From SIG644 sp045613985 (GTDB lineage: Bacteria > Bacillota > Clostridia > Oscillospirales > CAG-272), in the NCBI GenBank assembly GCA_045613985.1, contig JAZLCA010000040.1:1-32357 (forward strand): DNA of 32,357 nt. Reading direction: 5' to 3'. The position numbers and the translations under genes are program-made. How positions within the stretch are numbered: the first letter of the stretch is position 1; every line of letters begins with the position of its first letter. Positions 1 to 6,681 of the stretch are shown in pieces. A model generated the notes under the pieces. It worked only from the letters and a program-made list of their open reading frames with translations. It did not search any database and was not told the DNA's origin.

Positions 1-211
1 GTATTCGTATCTTTTCTTTATAGGCAGGTTTCTCAATCGAACGCCTAATGAGTCGGTAATTATCGGTATCAAAGTAGATATTTCGGATCGTCGTCCGTCC
101 GTATTTGTCAAGGTCCATATAGGGCGACATAGCTTCAAGTATCTTTTCCTTTTGTTCAAGCGTCAGCATATACTTCAGCTCATACCGCTTGAATACCGTC
201 TGAAACGCCAT
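1..211 (-). CDS. VTC-domain (polyphosphate polymerase-like) protein, N-terminal part
   Basis: The reading frame starts at 211 behind a good Shine-Dalgarno site (AAGGAGGA at about 218-228) and runs off the left edge, so only about 70 residues are visible. They include FKRYELKYMLT near the start and IRNIYFDTDNYRLI further on, a pattern typical of VTC domains, where basic residues line a polyphosphate-synthesising tunnel. In clostridia such proteins often sit beside a DUF4956 membrane protein, which cannot be checked here. Family assignment rests on recalled N-terminal motifs; the catalytic part is outside the window. It probably marks the left chromosomal flank of the accessory region. Confidence 0.7.
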   Translation of the reverse strand, partial: MAFQTVFKRYELKYMLTLEQKEKILEAMSPYMDLDKYGRTTIRNIYFDTDNYRLIRRSIEKPAYKEKIRI

Positions 212-412
212 ACGAAATCCTCCTTTTCCCATTTTATAAGGGGATTATATCACGGCTCGCTAAAGATAGGCTAAAGACTGGAATGTAAAATGATATACGG
301 TCAGATGCATTATGACTTTCGCTTTTACAACACCGTATATAATTCTTATCACAAAACTTATCGATATTATTTTCTAACAACAGTCAAAATGCAACCTTTT
401 CGCAAACTCTTT

Positions 413-481
413 GAGCACATCATTTACGGCGACATCAAAACGCGTTATAATGTTTTCAAGAAAATTGAATATGATGTGTTC
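413..481 (+). promoter_or_regulatory. Putative promoter and inverted repeat upstream of tail copy 1
   Basis: A possible sigma-A promoter, TTTACG (423-428) and TATAAT (446-451) with a 17-bp spacer, lies 111 bp upstream of the first gene-tail copy. It is flanked by an inverted repeat, CACATCAT (416-423) and ATGATGTG (471-478), the same sequence that forms the arms of the hairpins at 766 and 10883. The rest of 212-561 holds no gene I can support: the short frames there lack ribosome sites. Confidence 0.4.
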
Positions 482-561
482 GACAAAAGGATTTTGCAAT
501 GTAAAAGCTAGGTTTTATAAGGCTTTATCACACCAACATGTGTCAATGATGGGTCTAACGC

Positions 562-654
562 GTCGAAATGATGGGACTCATCGGCGCAGGTAACAACCCC
601 ATGGTTGGTATGACTGTTGCTGTTGCAGTAGCTATCGAAGAAGCAAGCAAGTAA
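562..654 (+). repeat. Gene-tail copy 1: 3' end of a GGGtGRT-like gene, putative att site
   Basis: In frame this 93-bp segment reads VEMMGLIGAGNNPMVG then MTVAVAVAIEEASK and a stop at 652-654. An in-frame stop at 556-558 shows that no longer gene feeds into it. The sequence recurs at 8341, 9513 and 10788. The peptide resembles, from memory, the C-terminus of GGGtGRT-family proteins. It has no ribosome site of its own. The best reading is a duplicated gene 3' end made by site-specific integration. Confidence 0.7.
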
Positions 655-688
655 TTTGCTGATTTTCCCTTGATTTCATTGACTTTTT

Positions 689-710
689 AAGATGTTTCGA
701 CATCTTTTAA
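689..710 (+). terminator. Hairpin with TTCG loop after tail copy 1
   Basis: AAGATGT (689-695), loop TTCG, ACATCTT (700-706), then a T-rich run. This is probably the native terminator of the gene whose tail ends at 654, carried along with it. Confidence 0.5.
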
Positions 711-765
711 GCAAGTTTTTGAGAACAAGCAATCATCAATTTAACAACTTTTAACTAAAAAAGAG

Positions 766-816
766 TTAGACACATCATTTTGGGGTTTACCCTGATGATG
801 TGTCTAATATTTTTTA
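766..816 (+). terminator. 13-bp perfect hairpin (family member B) before the recombinase gene
   Basis: TTAGACACATCAT (766-778) pairs perfectly with ATGATGTGTCTAA (795-807). A second small stem, GGG/CCC, lies inside the loop and a T-run follows at 809-814. Related hairpins with different stem sequence lie after tail copies 2 and 4. It acts plausibly as a terminator but may also be a recombination or RNA structure element. Confidence 0.6.
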
Positions 817-826
817 GGAGAAAAAG

Positions 827-1762
827 ATGAAAAAACTGAGGATTGTGGAGCAGAATTTTTTGACCTTGGAAGAGGGTTGCAACAAGTATTTAGACAACTG
901 CCGCTCGCGGAATTTGCGTGAAGGAACTATCAATCACTATCGCCAGAGTTATGTGCAGTTTGCAAAGTTCTTTGATATGCAAATGCCAGTCAGCGATCTG
1001 GATGAAAAGATGTACCAGAAGTATGTTGTGTTTCTCAGAGAGACCTTGCACAATGATGTCAGCATAAATTCCTATCTGCGCGATTTTATCACTACAATGC
1101 ATTTTCTGATGAATGAGGGATATTTACCCCACTTCAAAATGCAGGCCATTAAAGTGGATAGAAGCGGGGTTGAGACCTACACTGATGCAGAGTTAACCGC
1201 TCTACTCAAAAAGCCAAATATCAAGAAATGCAGTTTTATAGAATATCAGTGCTGGGTAATGACAAACTTCCTTTTCTCCACTGCTGTGCGCCAGCGCAGT
1301 CTAATGCACATCAGAATTAAAGACATTGATTTCGATAATAATGTGATCTATGTAACTGTGACCAAGAACAGAAAAACTTTGATAGTACCTTTTAACAGAA
1401 CAATGTGCGGCATCCTCCAAGAGTTCTTGAAGTACAGACAACACAAGTCTGATGATGATTTTCTGTTCTGCAATGTTTTCGGAAAGCAGTTGACCAAAAG
1501 CACCTCTTATCATATGTTGTATGAGTATAACAAGCGGCGCGGGGTGGAGACCACTGGCATCCATAGGTACAGACACACCTTTGCGAAACAGTGGATTTTG
1601 AGCGGCGGGAATGTAGTCTCCCTCTCCAAAATACTTGGCCACAGCAGTCTGCAAATAACCCAAAACTATGTCAATCTATTGGTCAGTGATGTGGCAAAAG
1701 AGGTGGAGAGCATCAATCTTTTAGATAAGTTTGCAACCCAAGAGAGAATCAAAATGAGATAG
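827..1762 (+). CDS. Tyrosine recombinase / phage-type integrase
   Basis: 311 residues with the two-domain layout of site-specific tyrosine recombinases: a SAM-like core-binding domain (about 10-100) and a catalytic domain (about 115-290). The catalytic set is visible: R155 in TAVRQRS, K180, H246 and R249 in HRYRH, H272 in LGHSS and the nucleophile Y281 in NYVNL. An AAAAAGATG-like leader precedes the start (GGAGAAAAAG). It lies directly downstream of tail copy 1 and its hairpin, the usual place of an integrase next to its attachment site, so it is the candidate enzyme for the tail-copy array. A terminator follows at 1770. It is of normal length and appears intact. Which site it recombines is inference. 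Confidence 0.93.
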   Translation: MKKLRIVEQNFLTLEEGCNKYLDNCRSRNLREGTINHYRQSYVQFAKFFDMQMPVSDLDEKMYQKYVVFLRETLHNDVSINSYLRDFITTMHFLMNEGYLPHFKMQAIKVDRSGVETYTDAELTALLKKPNIKKCSFIEYQCWVMTNFLFSTAVRQRSLMHIRIKDIDFDNNVIYVTVTKNRKTLIVPFNRTMCGILQEFLKYRQHKSDDDFLFCNVFGKQLTKSTSYHMLYEYNKRRGVETTGIHRYRHTFAKQWILSGGNVVSLSKILGHSSLQITQNYVNLLVSDVAKEVESINLLDKFATQERIKMR

Positions 1763-1769
1763 TAAACAG

Positions 1770-1806
1770 AGGCTTTATCAGCGATGATAAGGCCTTTATT
1801 TTTTAT
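1770..1806 (+). terminator. Terminator of the recombinase gene
   Basis: AGGCTTTATCA (1770-1780) and TGATAAGGCCT (1785-1795) form an 11-bp stem with one G-U pair, followed by a T-rich run. Confidence 0.75.
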
Positions 1807-1816
1807 AAAAAAAGTT

Positions 1817-1876
1817 TTGAAAAAACCTTGAATTTACCATTATAATGACACATCCAAAGAACTCATATGGTATAAT
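1817..1876 (+). promoter_or_regulatory. Promoter(s) for the small-protein operon
   Basis: TTGAAA (1817-1822), an 18-bp spacer and TATAAT (1841-1846) form one promoter. A second TATAAT (1871-1876) with TGACAC 19 bp upstream may form another. A short GGTTG/CAACC inverted repeat lies in the leader (1887-1906). Confidence 0.55.
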
Positions 1877-1959
1877 AATGTCACAAGGTTGAGAGAGATA
1901 CCAACCAAAACAAAAATCAAATTTCGGGTTGTGACCTACCACAAGAAGGAGAAATCAAA

Positions 1960-2370
1960 ATGAAAGCAAACCTTATCACTAAGACTATCGAAATGAGCAA
2001 GAATGAAGCAAAGGCCGCAGGCAGAATCGGAACTGAAAAGTTCAATGAACTCAGAGAGTATCAGCGCGCATACCCCAATTACACCATCTACATTATTGAA
2101 GCCCCCAAGAGAAAGTCTCAGTACAGCGGACTGACCTATAAGTTTATGGAAACTTATATCAAGAATTGCAACAGAGAGAACAAGGCTGAAATCTTGGAAC
2201 AGTTTAATACACTGCGCGGTGTTGGCAACAAGAACCGCTCCAAGTGCGAAAAGGCCAAGGTTGCATCCTACCTTGAAGTTAAGGCTTGGTTCTTGGAGAC
2301 CTTCTCTGAAATCGAAGAATTCAAGGAAACTCAGAGCAAGAAAATCGCAAAAATTTTGAATGTAGCATAA
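1960..2370 (+). CDS. Small protein of unknown family (paralog 1)
   Basis: 136 residues, start set by AAGGAG 8 nt upstream. I do not recognise the family. It is highly charged, with no signal peptide or membrane segment, so probably cytosolic. It shares with the next gene an ordered set of motifs: YSGLTYKFMETYI at about residues 52-64 (YAGLTYEYMRDYI in the neighbour) and YLEVKAWFLETFSEIEEF at about 105-122 (YPTIKKWFLEKYPEIEMF). The two genes therefore arose by tandem duplication and diverged. First gene of a probable operon with 2393 and 2813. Its location beside a recombinase suggests a mobile-element accessory function; nothing firmer can be said. Confidence 0.8.
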   Translation: MKANLITKTIEMSKNEAKAAGRIGTEKFNELREYQRAYPNYTIYIIEAPKRKSQYSGLTYKFMETYIKNCNRENKAEILEQFNTLRGVGNKNRSKCEKAKVASYLEVKAWFLETFSEIEEFKETQSKKIAKILNVA

Positions 2371-2392
2371 GAAAGAAAAGGAGATTATAACA

Positions 2393-2776
2393 ATGACAAG
2401 CGCAATCAGAATCAACCACTTTGATAAGGAAATTTTAATCAGCAAGTCTTTCCAAAAGGCGGCTATGAATCCCACCAGCAAAGAGTATGCGGAATTGATG
2501 GAAGTAATGAACAACCATCCCACCTACAAGCTCGCTCAGAGAGTAATTAAGAAAAACACCCAAAAGGAAACCTATGCAGGACTGACCTATGAGTATATGA
2601 GAGACTATATCATTCTCAACTCCACTCCCGAAGAAGAGACTGCGGCAGTCGCTGAATTTGATGAAATGATTCATATTTCCAAGTGCCACAGCAAGGCACA
2701 AAGATATCCCACCATTAAAAAGTGGTTCTTGGAAAAGTACCCCGAAATTGAGATGTTTGGTGAGCATTGCGTATAA
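2393..2776 (+). CDS. Small protein of unknown family (paralog 2)
   Basis: 127 residues, preceded by AAAGGAG. It is a diverged paralog of the gene at 1960: the N-terminal third differs, but YAGLTYEYMRDYI (about 63-75) and YPTIKKWFLEKYPEIEMF (about 104-121) align with the matching blocks there. The conserved WFLE-x(4)-EIE-x-F ending is a distinctive signature. No transmembrane segment or known catalytic motif is visible. The 22-bp gap to the upstream gene and 36-bp gap to the downstream helix-turn-helix gene suggest co-transcription. Function unknown. Confidence 0.8.
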   Translation: MTSAIRINHFDKEILISKSFQKAAMNPTSKEYAELMEVMNNHPTYKLAQRVIKKNTQKETYAGLTYEYMRDYIILNSTPEEETAAVAEFDEMIHISKCHSKAQRYPTIKKWFLEKYPEIEMFGEHCV

Positions 2777-2812
2777 TGAAAGGAATTTTAAGGCGCAGGG
2801 AGGGCGCATAGT

Positions 2813-3385
2813 ATGCAAGAAATCACATTTTACTGGGAATGGTTATCACTCCCCAAAGATCAATTCCGCTTGCTGGCTATGATTGCGACCAGCGGAGGGT
2901 GGTTTAATGGAAACTATACAGATATGTGCAATTACTTATCTGTCACCGCTCAGAGCCGCAACAGAGAGAAAATAAAGACCTCTCTTGAGGCTTTGACATC
3001 AGCGGGTTATATTGACTGGGAGCAAAGTGGCAGAACCCACCATTTGCAAATCAAGCCAAAAGAGACAGAAATAAAAATCCCTCTCGAACTGGCCAGATCC
3101 ATTATAAATCACGAATATTCAACAGAAGAGCAAGTCGCTTGGGAGCAAGTATTAAAATTATACATTTGGGTGGTTCATAATGATTTGGATATAGTCATAA
3201 ATAGAATGATTGCGGCCGCCCTCTCCACTTCAGAATCAACAGTGTGCAGTGCTAAGAATGTGCTTGTAAAAGAGTATGAAGCCATCACCAAAAAGAAGAT
3301 TTCCGAAAGGTTGGGAGATAATTGTTTCAGAACTCTGGGGCAGGAACTGCGATCCTGCGCTTGGTGGGAAACCCCTGCGGAGTGA
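2813..3385 (+). CDS. Double helix-turn-helix protein, possible replication or regulatory protein
   Basis: 190 residues. The first half has a winged-helix look: a helix around MCNYLSV, then a recognition-helix-like stretch (NREKIKTSLEALTSAGYI, about 45-63) and a wing ending in HHLQIKP. A second helix-turn-helix-like segment is visible around AALSTSESTVCSAKNVLVKEY (about 140-160). Proteins of this shape are often DnaD-like or plasmid initiators, or element regulators. GGGAGG lies 10 nt upstream of the ATG. Last gene of the 1960-3385 operon, closed by the long hairpin at 3387. Assignment is by fold impression only. Confidence 0.6.
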   Translation: MQEITFYWEWLSLPKDQFRLLAMIATSGGWFNGNYTDMCNYLSVTAQSRNREKIKTSLEALTSAGYIDWEQSGRTHHLQIKPKETEIKIPLELARSIINHEYSTEEQVAWEQVLKLYIWVVHNDLDIVINRMIAAALSTSESTVCSAKNVLVKEYEAITKKKISERLGDNCFRTLGQELRSCAWWETPAE

Positions 3386-3386
3386 A

Positions 3387-3450
3387 AAGAGTTACTTTTT
3401 ACTTGGCAATAAAACTATCCCTATTACCAAGCAAAAAGTAACTCTTTTAT
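3387..3450 (+). terminator. Long hairpin terminator
   Basis: AAGAGTTACTTTTT (3387-3400) pairs perfectly with AAAAAGTAACTCTT (3433-3446); CTTGG/CCAAG extends the stem beyond one mismatch. The stem is unusually long (about 20 bp). Confidence 0.75.
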
Positions 3451-3504
3451 ATTGGTTTATTTTGAATAATCTATCCCCTCTGATTTTCAATTATAGTGTA
3501 AGAG

Positions 3505-3583
3505 GAAGTCGCTCCGCGACTTCTGCCATTGGCAATTTTGCAAAAAGCCGCTTCGCGGCTTTTGTAGCAAAACTTGCCAAGGC
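3505..3583. repeat. Compact nested palindrome element
   Basis: GAAGTCGC-TCC-GCGACTTC (3505-3523) is followed by an outer stem (3525-3541 with 3567-3583) that encloses a second hairpin, AAAAGCCGC-TTC-GCGGCTTTT (3543-3563). Both inner hairpins share a CGC-TYC-GCG tip. It lies between the terminator at 3387 and the gene at 3609. It could be a REP- or MITE-like element or a leader RNA structure. Confidence 0.6.
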
Positions 3584-3608
3584 AAAAAATCCAAAAGGAG
3601 AAAAGATT

Positions 3609-3839
3609 ATGAATAGAAGAATATTTGATATTATTGATGAGCTGACCAAGCGAGAGCATCACTGGACTTGGTATCAGTTGAATGGAAAATCCGCTTATGA
3701 AAACCTTGAAATGCAAAGAGCTGAGTGGCGCAGAGAATATTTAGGCAGAGAGTTAAAAGAACTCTTGTATGCGGAAGAAGCTGCTTGGGCAGCAGAAGCC
3801 ACCAACATCGAATTCACCATAAAATCGGAGGTAAAGTAA
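3609..3839 (+). CDS. Small hypothetical protein, 76 aa
   Basis: The start at 3609 is chosen because AAAGGAG lies just upstream; the longer frame from 3276 overlaps the previous gene and crosses the hairpins. The protein is rich in Glu, Arg and Trp and likely helical throughout (for example AEWRREYLGRELKELLYAEEA). No family recognised. The stop overlaps the next start by one base (TAATG), showing translational coupling with the 54-residue protein that follows. Confidence 0.65.
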   Translation: MNRRIFDIIDELTKREHHWTWYQLNGKSAYENLEMQRAEWRREYLGRELKELLYAEEAAWAAEATNIEFTIKSEVK

Positions 3840-4003
3840 TGCGAACCAATAGCACCAAGAGTGAAAAAGAGCGAGAAAAAGAAAGGAAAAAGCAACAGCA
3901 AGCATTTGAAGCACAAGTATTTAGTGCTATCGAAAAGACCCTTGATTCTGTTGTAGAAAAAGCCTTAGATGAAATATTCAAAGACTTCAACAAAAAGAAA
4001 TAA
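3839..4003 (+). CDS. Small charged coiled-coil-like protein, 54 aa
   Basis: Starts in the TAATG overlap with the upstream gene and ends just before a strong terminator. The N-terminal half is a run of Glu, Lys and Gln (SEKEREKERKKQQQAF) typical of a single long helix; the C-terminal half carries a heptad-like hydrophobic pattern (IEKTLDSVVEKALDEIF). No known domain. Its size and coupling suggest it works with the 76-residue protein, perhaps as a small complex; this is inference. Confidence 0.6.
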   Translation: MRTNSTKSEKEREKERKKQQQAFEAQVFSAIEKTLDSVVEKALDEIFKDFNKKK

Positions 4004-4009
4004 AAATGC

Positions 4010-4082
4010 GGCGGCGGTCGCTTCGAAGAGGACAAACACCAGTCCAACCAATCTTCCGAAGCACCGCCGCCATTTTTCGTTT
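4010..4082 (+). terminator. Strong GC-rich terminator
   Basis: GGCGGCGGT (4010-4018) pairs with ACCGCCGCC (4063-4071) and GCTTCG (4020-4025) with CGAAGC (4057-4062); a T-run follows. The stretch 4083-4321 holds no gene I can support. Confidence 0.85.
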
Positions 4083-4321
4083 TTTACCCTCTTGGCTCGA
4101 TTCTCGGAGAAAACACATTCTATCGAGAACCAACGCGATTTTCGTGATTTGAAATCAAATCCACTCTTGGTGGGAGAGTTGGCCACACAAAAGCAGAACC
4201 GCGATAAGAAAAAATATTTTTCCCGAAATGGGTGCGGGGGTGTTCAAAAAAGCATCTGTTTTGCTGAACAGATTTCAGAGAGCCGAAAGCCCCTATAAAC
4301 CGCTCGAAAAAGGCAGTTTTC

Positions 4322-4355
4322 TGTTCAAGAAATTCAACCCCACTTTTCTTGAACA
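4322..4355 (-). terminator. Inverted repeat at the end of the XRE gene
   Basis: TGTTCAAGAA (4322-4331) and TTCTTGAACA (4346-4355) are perfect 10-bp arms, one base beyond the stop codon of the minus-strand regulator. The T-run on the minus strand is weak, so termination is plausible rather than certain. Confidence 0.5.
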
Positions 4356-4356
4356 C

Positions 4357-4566
4357 TCACTCTTCCTTTTGGTATTCAAGAAGATCGCAGATGTCGCATT
4401 CTAAAAGTCTGCAAAGGGTGTCAAGGTTATCCCAAGCAACTCCCTCTCCCTCTCGCAGTTTTTGAATTGTGGATTCAGATAAAAGTTTTTCTTTGCGCAA
4501 AGTATAGGAAGAATATCCCTTTTCTTTGAGCGCATCCAAAACATTGATTTTATATTTCAGTGCCAT
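4357..4566 (-). CDS. XRE/Cro-type transcriptional regulator
   Basis: 69 residues made almost entirely of a Cro/C1-type helix-turn-helix: YTLRKEKLLSESTIQKLREGE (about 21-41) holds the turn and recognition helix, and DNLDTLCRLLECDICDLLEY (about 46-65) is the typical closing helices with the 'CDICDLL' ending. It lacks a C-terminal oligomerisation or protease domain, as in the small YozG-like repressors. It is transcribed away from the gene at 4756, and the space between contains three similar palindromes over both promoters. It is therefore likely to repress the rightward genes and control its own expression. The operator assignment is inferred from position. Confidence 0.88.
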   Translation of the reverse strand: MALKYKINVLDALKEKGYSSYTLRKEKLLSESTIQKLREGEGVAWDNLDTLCRLLECDICDLLEYQKEE

Positions 4567-4602
4567 TTTTATTACCTCACAGAAGTATTATTTTTCACTA
4601 TA

Positions 4603-4709
4603 AGTATAGCACAAAACATACACGAAATCAAGTGTACAAAATACACAAAAAGATGCACGAATGTTCGTGCATAATGCCAGTTGACAATACACGATATTTC
4701 GTGTATTAT
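4603..4709. promoter_or_regulatory. Divergent promoters with three palindromic operators
   Basis: Rightward promoter: TTGACA (4681-4686), 17 bp, TATTAT (4704-4709). Leftward promoter on the minus strand: TTGATT (4631-4626), 17 bp, TATACT (4608-4603). Three operators share arms of the type ATACACGA / TCGTGTAT around a 4-nt centre: 4618-4637 (imperfect), 4653-4672 (perfect, ATGCACGA/TCGTGCAT) and 4687-4706 (perfect). Their starts are 35 and 34 bp apart. The first covers the leftward -35, the last fills the rightward spacer. Confidence 0.85.
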
Positions 4710-4755
4710 ATAACCAGAAAGAGGGGCAACCCCGAAATGAAAGGAAATAATTAAA

Positions 4756-5031
4756 ATGTCACAGAATGAAATGATCAGCAAAATCGAACAACTCAGAGAA
4801 TGGGAAACACTTCTTGAAGAAGCACAGAGCGAGGTTGAAGCCCTCAGAGATAGCATCAAGGCAGAAATGCTGGAGCAAGGCACAGAGGAAATGCAAGTTG
4901 GAGCATACATCATCAGATGGACTTCGGTTCTCTCCAATCGCTTCGATAGCACATCCTTCAAAAAGGAATATGCAGACCTCTACAAGACCTACACCAAGCA
5001 GGTCGCAAGCAAGAGATTTTCGATAGCTTAA
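4756..5031 (+). CDS. Small phage/plasmid-type protein with coiled coil and SNRFD motif
   Basis: 91 residues. The N-terminal half is a predicted coiled coil (EQLREWETLLEEAQSEVEAL), the C-terminal half a compact domain with WTSVLSNRFDSTSFKKEY followed by YTKQVASKRFSIA. From memory, clostridial phages and plasmids commonly carry small proteins with this 'SNRFD...FKK...TSxRF' pattern near recombination or resolvase genes, without an assigned function. It is the first gene behind the operator-controlled rightward promoter, so it belongs to the switch-regulated module together with the resolvase. Confidence 0.75.
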   Translation: MSQNEMISKIEQLREWETLLEEAQSEVEALRDSIKAEMLEQGTEEMQVGAYIIRWTSVLSNRFDSTSFKKEYADLYKTYTKQVASKRFSIA

Positions 5032-5034
5032 CAG

Positions 5035-5178
5035 ATGGCAAATGCGGGTGCGGCCTCCAGCCGCCCCCGCGCCACAACAACCAAGGCTCAGCTCAGCGCG
5101 AATGCGGCGGCCGCAAACAACAAACAAAGCGAGGATTTAGAGAATGATTTATGGTTATGCGCGATGCTCCACCAATGA
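5035..5178 (+). CDS. Possible small protein overlapping the resolvase start
   Basis: A 47-codon frame begins 3 bp after the previous stop and ends inside the resolvase gene (34-bp overlap). It encodes an Ala/Thr-rich N-terminus and an acidic end (QSEDLENDLWLCAML). No ribosome site is evident, so it would depend on translational coupling. The region is more GC-rich than its surroundings. I do not recognise it; it may not be translated. Confidence 0.35.
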   Translation: MANAGAASSRPRATTTKAQLSANAAAANNKQSEDLENDLWLCAMLHQ

Positions 5179-5728
5179 GAGCAAACAAGACATCAACAGA
5201 CAGTTGCGCGAACTCAAAGCAGAGGGCGCGGAAGAGGTTTATTTCGAATATGAACATGGGGATTCCACTGTGAAGCAAAAGCAGTTGGCACTCTTTGATG
5301 CTGTGTCAGAGGGCGATACCATCATCACCCTTGAAGTGCCGCGACTTGCCAGAAGCACAAAGCAGCTCTGCGAGATTATTGAAATTGTCAAGGAGAAAAA
5401 GCTGAAACTGATCATCAAGGGGAGCATTACAGTTGACTGCACTCTTGGAAGGCTCGATCCGATGTCGAATGCCTTTATTCAGATGTCTGGAGTGTTTGCG
5501 GAGCTGGAGCTTGGAATGATTAGAGAGCGAGTGCGCTCTGGGATGGCAAATGCCAAGGCCAAGGGAGTGCGCATAGGCAGACCGCAAATGACAAAGGATG
5601 ATATACCGCAAATCTTTTATAGGCATTATCCCGCTTATCTGAGCGGTGATCTGAATGTTTCTGAACTGGCGCGAGTGTGCGAGCTGAGCAGAAATACAGT
5701 TTATAAATACATTGACATTCTAAAATAA
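5144..5728 (+). CDS. Serine recombinase (resolvase/invertase family)
   Basis: 194 residues with the small serine recombinase layout: catalytic S9 in YARCSTNES, the conserved 'ITLEVPRLARS' region (about 61-71), the long E-helix around FAELELGMIRERVRSGMANAKAKG (about 112-135), then a C-terminal DNA-binding helix-turn-helix (LNVSELARVCELSRNTVYKYI). Size is normal for resolvases of plasmids and transposons (about 185-200). It probably resolves multimers or inverts DNA within the element. It lies at the end of the repressor-controlled rightward operon and is closed by the terminator at 5732. Confidence 0.95.
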   Translation: MIYGYARCSTNESKQDINRQLRELKAEGAEEVYFEYEHGDSTVKQKQLALFDAVSEGDTIITLEVPRLARSTKQLCEIIEIVKEKKLKLIIKGSITVDCTLGRLDPMSNAFIQMSGVFAELELGMIRERVRSGMANAKAKGVRIGRPQMTKDDIPQIFYRHYPAYLSGDLNVSELARVCELSRNTVYKYIDILK

Positions 5729-5731
5729 TAG

Positions 5732-5761
5732 AAGCGAGCCTATATTTCAAGGCTCGCTTTT
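5732..5761. terminator. Bidirectional terminator between resolvase and lipoprotein
   Basis: GCGAGCC (5734-5740) and GGCTCGC (5751-5757) with a T-run after the right arm. Confidence 0.85.
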
Positions 5762-5764
5762 CGA

Positions 5765-6622
5765 TTATTGTTGTTTGATGTATTCACCAAAATTGATATA
5801 ATATTCAGTTTCGCCACATTTAATAACAGCATATCCATGACATTTTCCCCATTTTTCTAAAAGCTTTGGAAAATCAGAGGATACATCAGTAAACAGATAT
5901 GAAATTGATTTATTCAAACTTTCTCCTGCGACAAGATCATTGTCAGAAATTTTAACTGAGCCATCAACAGGCTTTGAAGATGATCGCAAAAAAACAAAGT
6001 GTTCATAAAAATCAACTTGTTTACCACGAACAAGCAATTGATTAAGTTCGGAACTTGTAATATCTTTTTTTGCGGTTACTGTATAAGAACAAGATACCCC
6101 ATGCTCAGATGCTTCAATTTTATCAAAAACAATAATAGCATTGCCAATATGGATTTCTTCTCCGACTGGCAACAGTGTTTTATCCTTCAATTGTCTGTTA
6201 ATATAATTATCTCTGAGCACTCCAGCTTTTTCCATTGCAACTTCACATTCTTCTTCCTTGAAGAAATAATATCCCCATGAACTATCAAGGAATGTGAGCC
6301 CTTCTTCTGTTCTGGTCTTGAATGTGACGCGCTGTCCTGCTATATTTGTTCGATAGTTTTCGTTTTCCTTATCATATTCCCATTCAAAATCAAAGATGTG
6401 ACTTCCCTCGGAACACTCTCCTGTATTATTGTCAGAGAACTTAACACACATGCCTTCAAAATCAACTGAATACCACTCTCCCAAAATATCTTTGTTAGGG
6501 TTGTTCCCGCCACTTTCTGAATTGGCATTGTTATTTGGATTTTGTGAATTACTTCCGCTATTACACCCAACAATAGCTAAACACATCACCGCTACCAAAA
6601 GCAGAGCAATAATTTTTTTCAT
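5765..6622 (-). CDS. Secreted lipoprotein of unknown function
   Basis: 285 residues. A signal peptide with a lipobox (LAIVGC, Cys at about 20) is followed by an Asn/Ser/Gly-rich linker (about 21-43) and then a mostly beta domain beginning DILGEWYSVDFEGMC, a style seen in lipocalin-like or stress lipoproteins. It should be anchored to the outer face of the membrane. No known family recognised. Its start is 60 bp downstream of the terminator of a structured RNA transcribed in the same direction (6682-6894), so expression may depend on readthrough or attenuation there; no better promoter was seen in the 60-bp gap. Confidence 0.8.
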   Translation of the reverse strand: MKKIIALLLVAVMCLAIVGCNSGSNSQNPNNNANSESGGNNPNKDILGEWYSVDFEGMCVKFSDNNTGECSEGSHIFDFEWEYDKENENYRTNIAGQRVTFKTRTEEGLTFLDSSWGYYFFKEEECEVAMEKAGVLRDNYINRQLKDKTLLPVGEEIHIGNAIIVFDKIEASEHGVSCSYTVTAKKDITSSELNQLLVRGKQVDFYEHFVFLRSSSKPVDGSVKISDNDLVAGESLNKSISYLFTDVSSDFPKLLEKWGKCHGYAVIKCGETEYYINFGEYIKQQ

Positions 6623-6681
6623 TCTATTTTACCTCTTTTCTTGGCACATTGTTTCGGTGCTATGCCCATCTATAATTAGTT

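Noticed and set aside
290..511. A 73-codon frame upstream of tail copy 1
   Set aside because: No ribosome site, atypical composition, and it runs through the promoter-like sequence and inverted repeat at 413-481.
562..654. A free-standing 28-residue peptide gene starting at the ATG pair in each tail copy
   Set aside because: No ribosome site in any copy, and the later copies lack the start codons; a gene 3' end explains the synonymous pattern better.
552..775. Integron attC site: GTCTAAC at 553-559 and GTTAGAC at 765-771 fit the attC core patterns
   Set aside because: The corresponding ends at copies 2 and 4 do not fit (GTTAGCC, TTGGACA), and the distance is longer than usual attC sites. 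The recombinase shows no integron-specific extra domain that I can recognise.
3276..3839. A longer 187-codon version of the gene at 3609
   Set aside because: The extension overlaps the previous gene and runs through two hairpin structures; a good ribosome site lies just before 3609.
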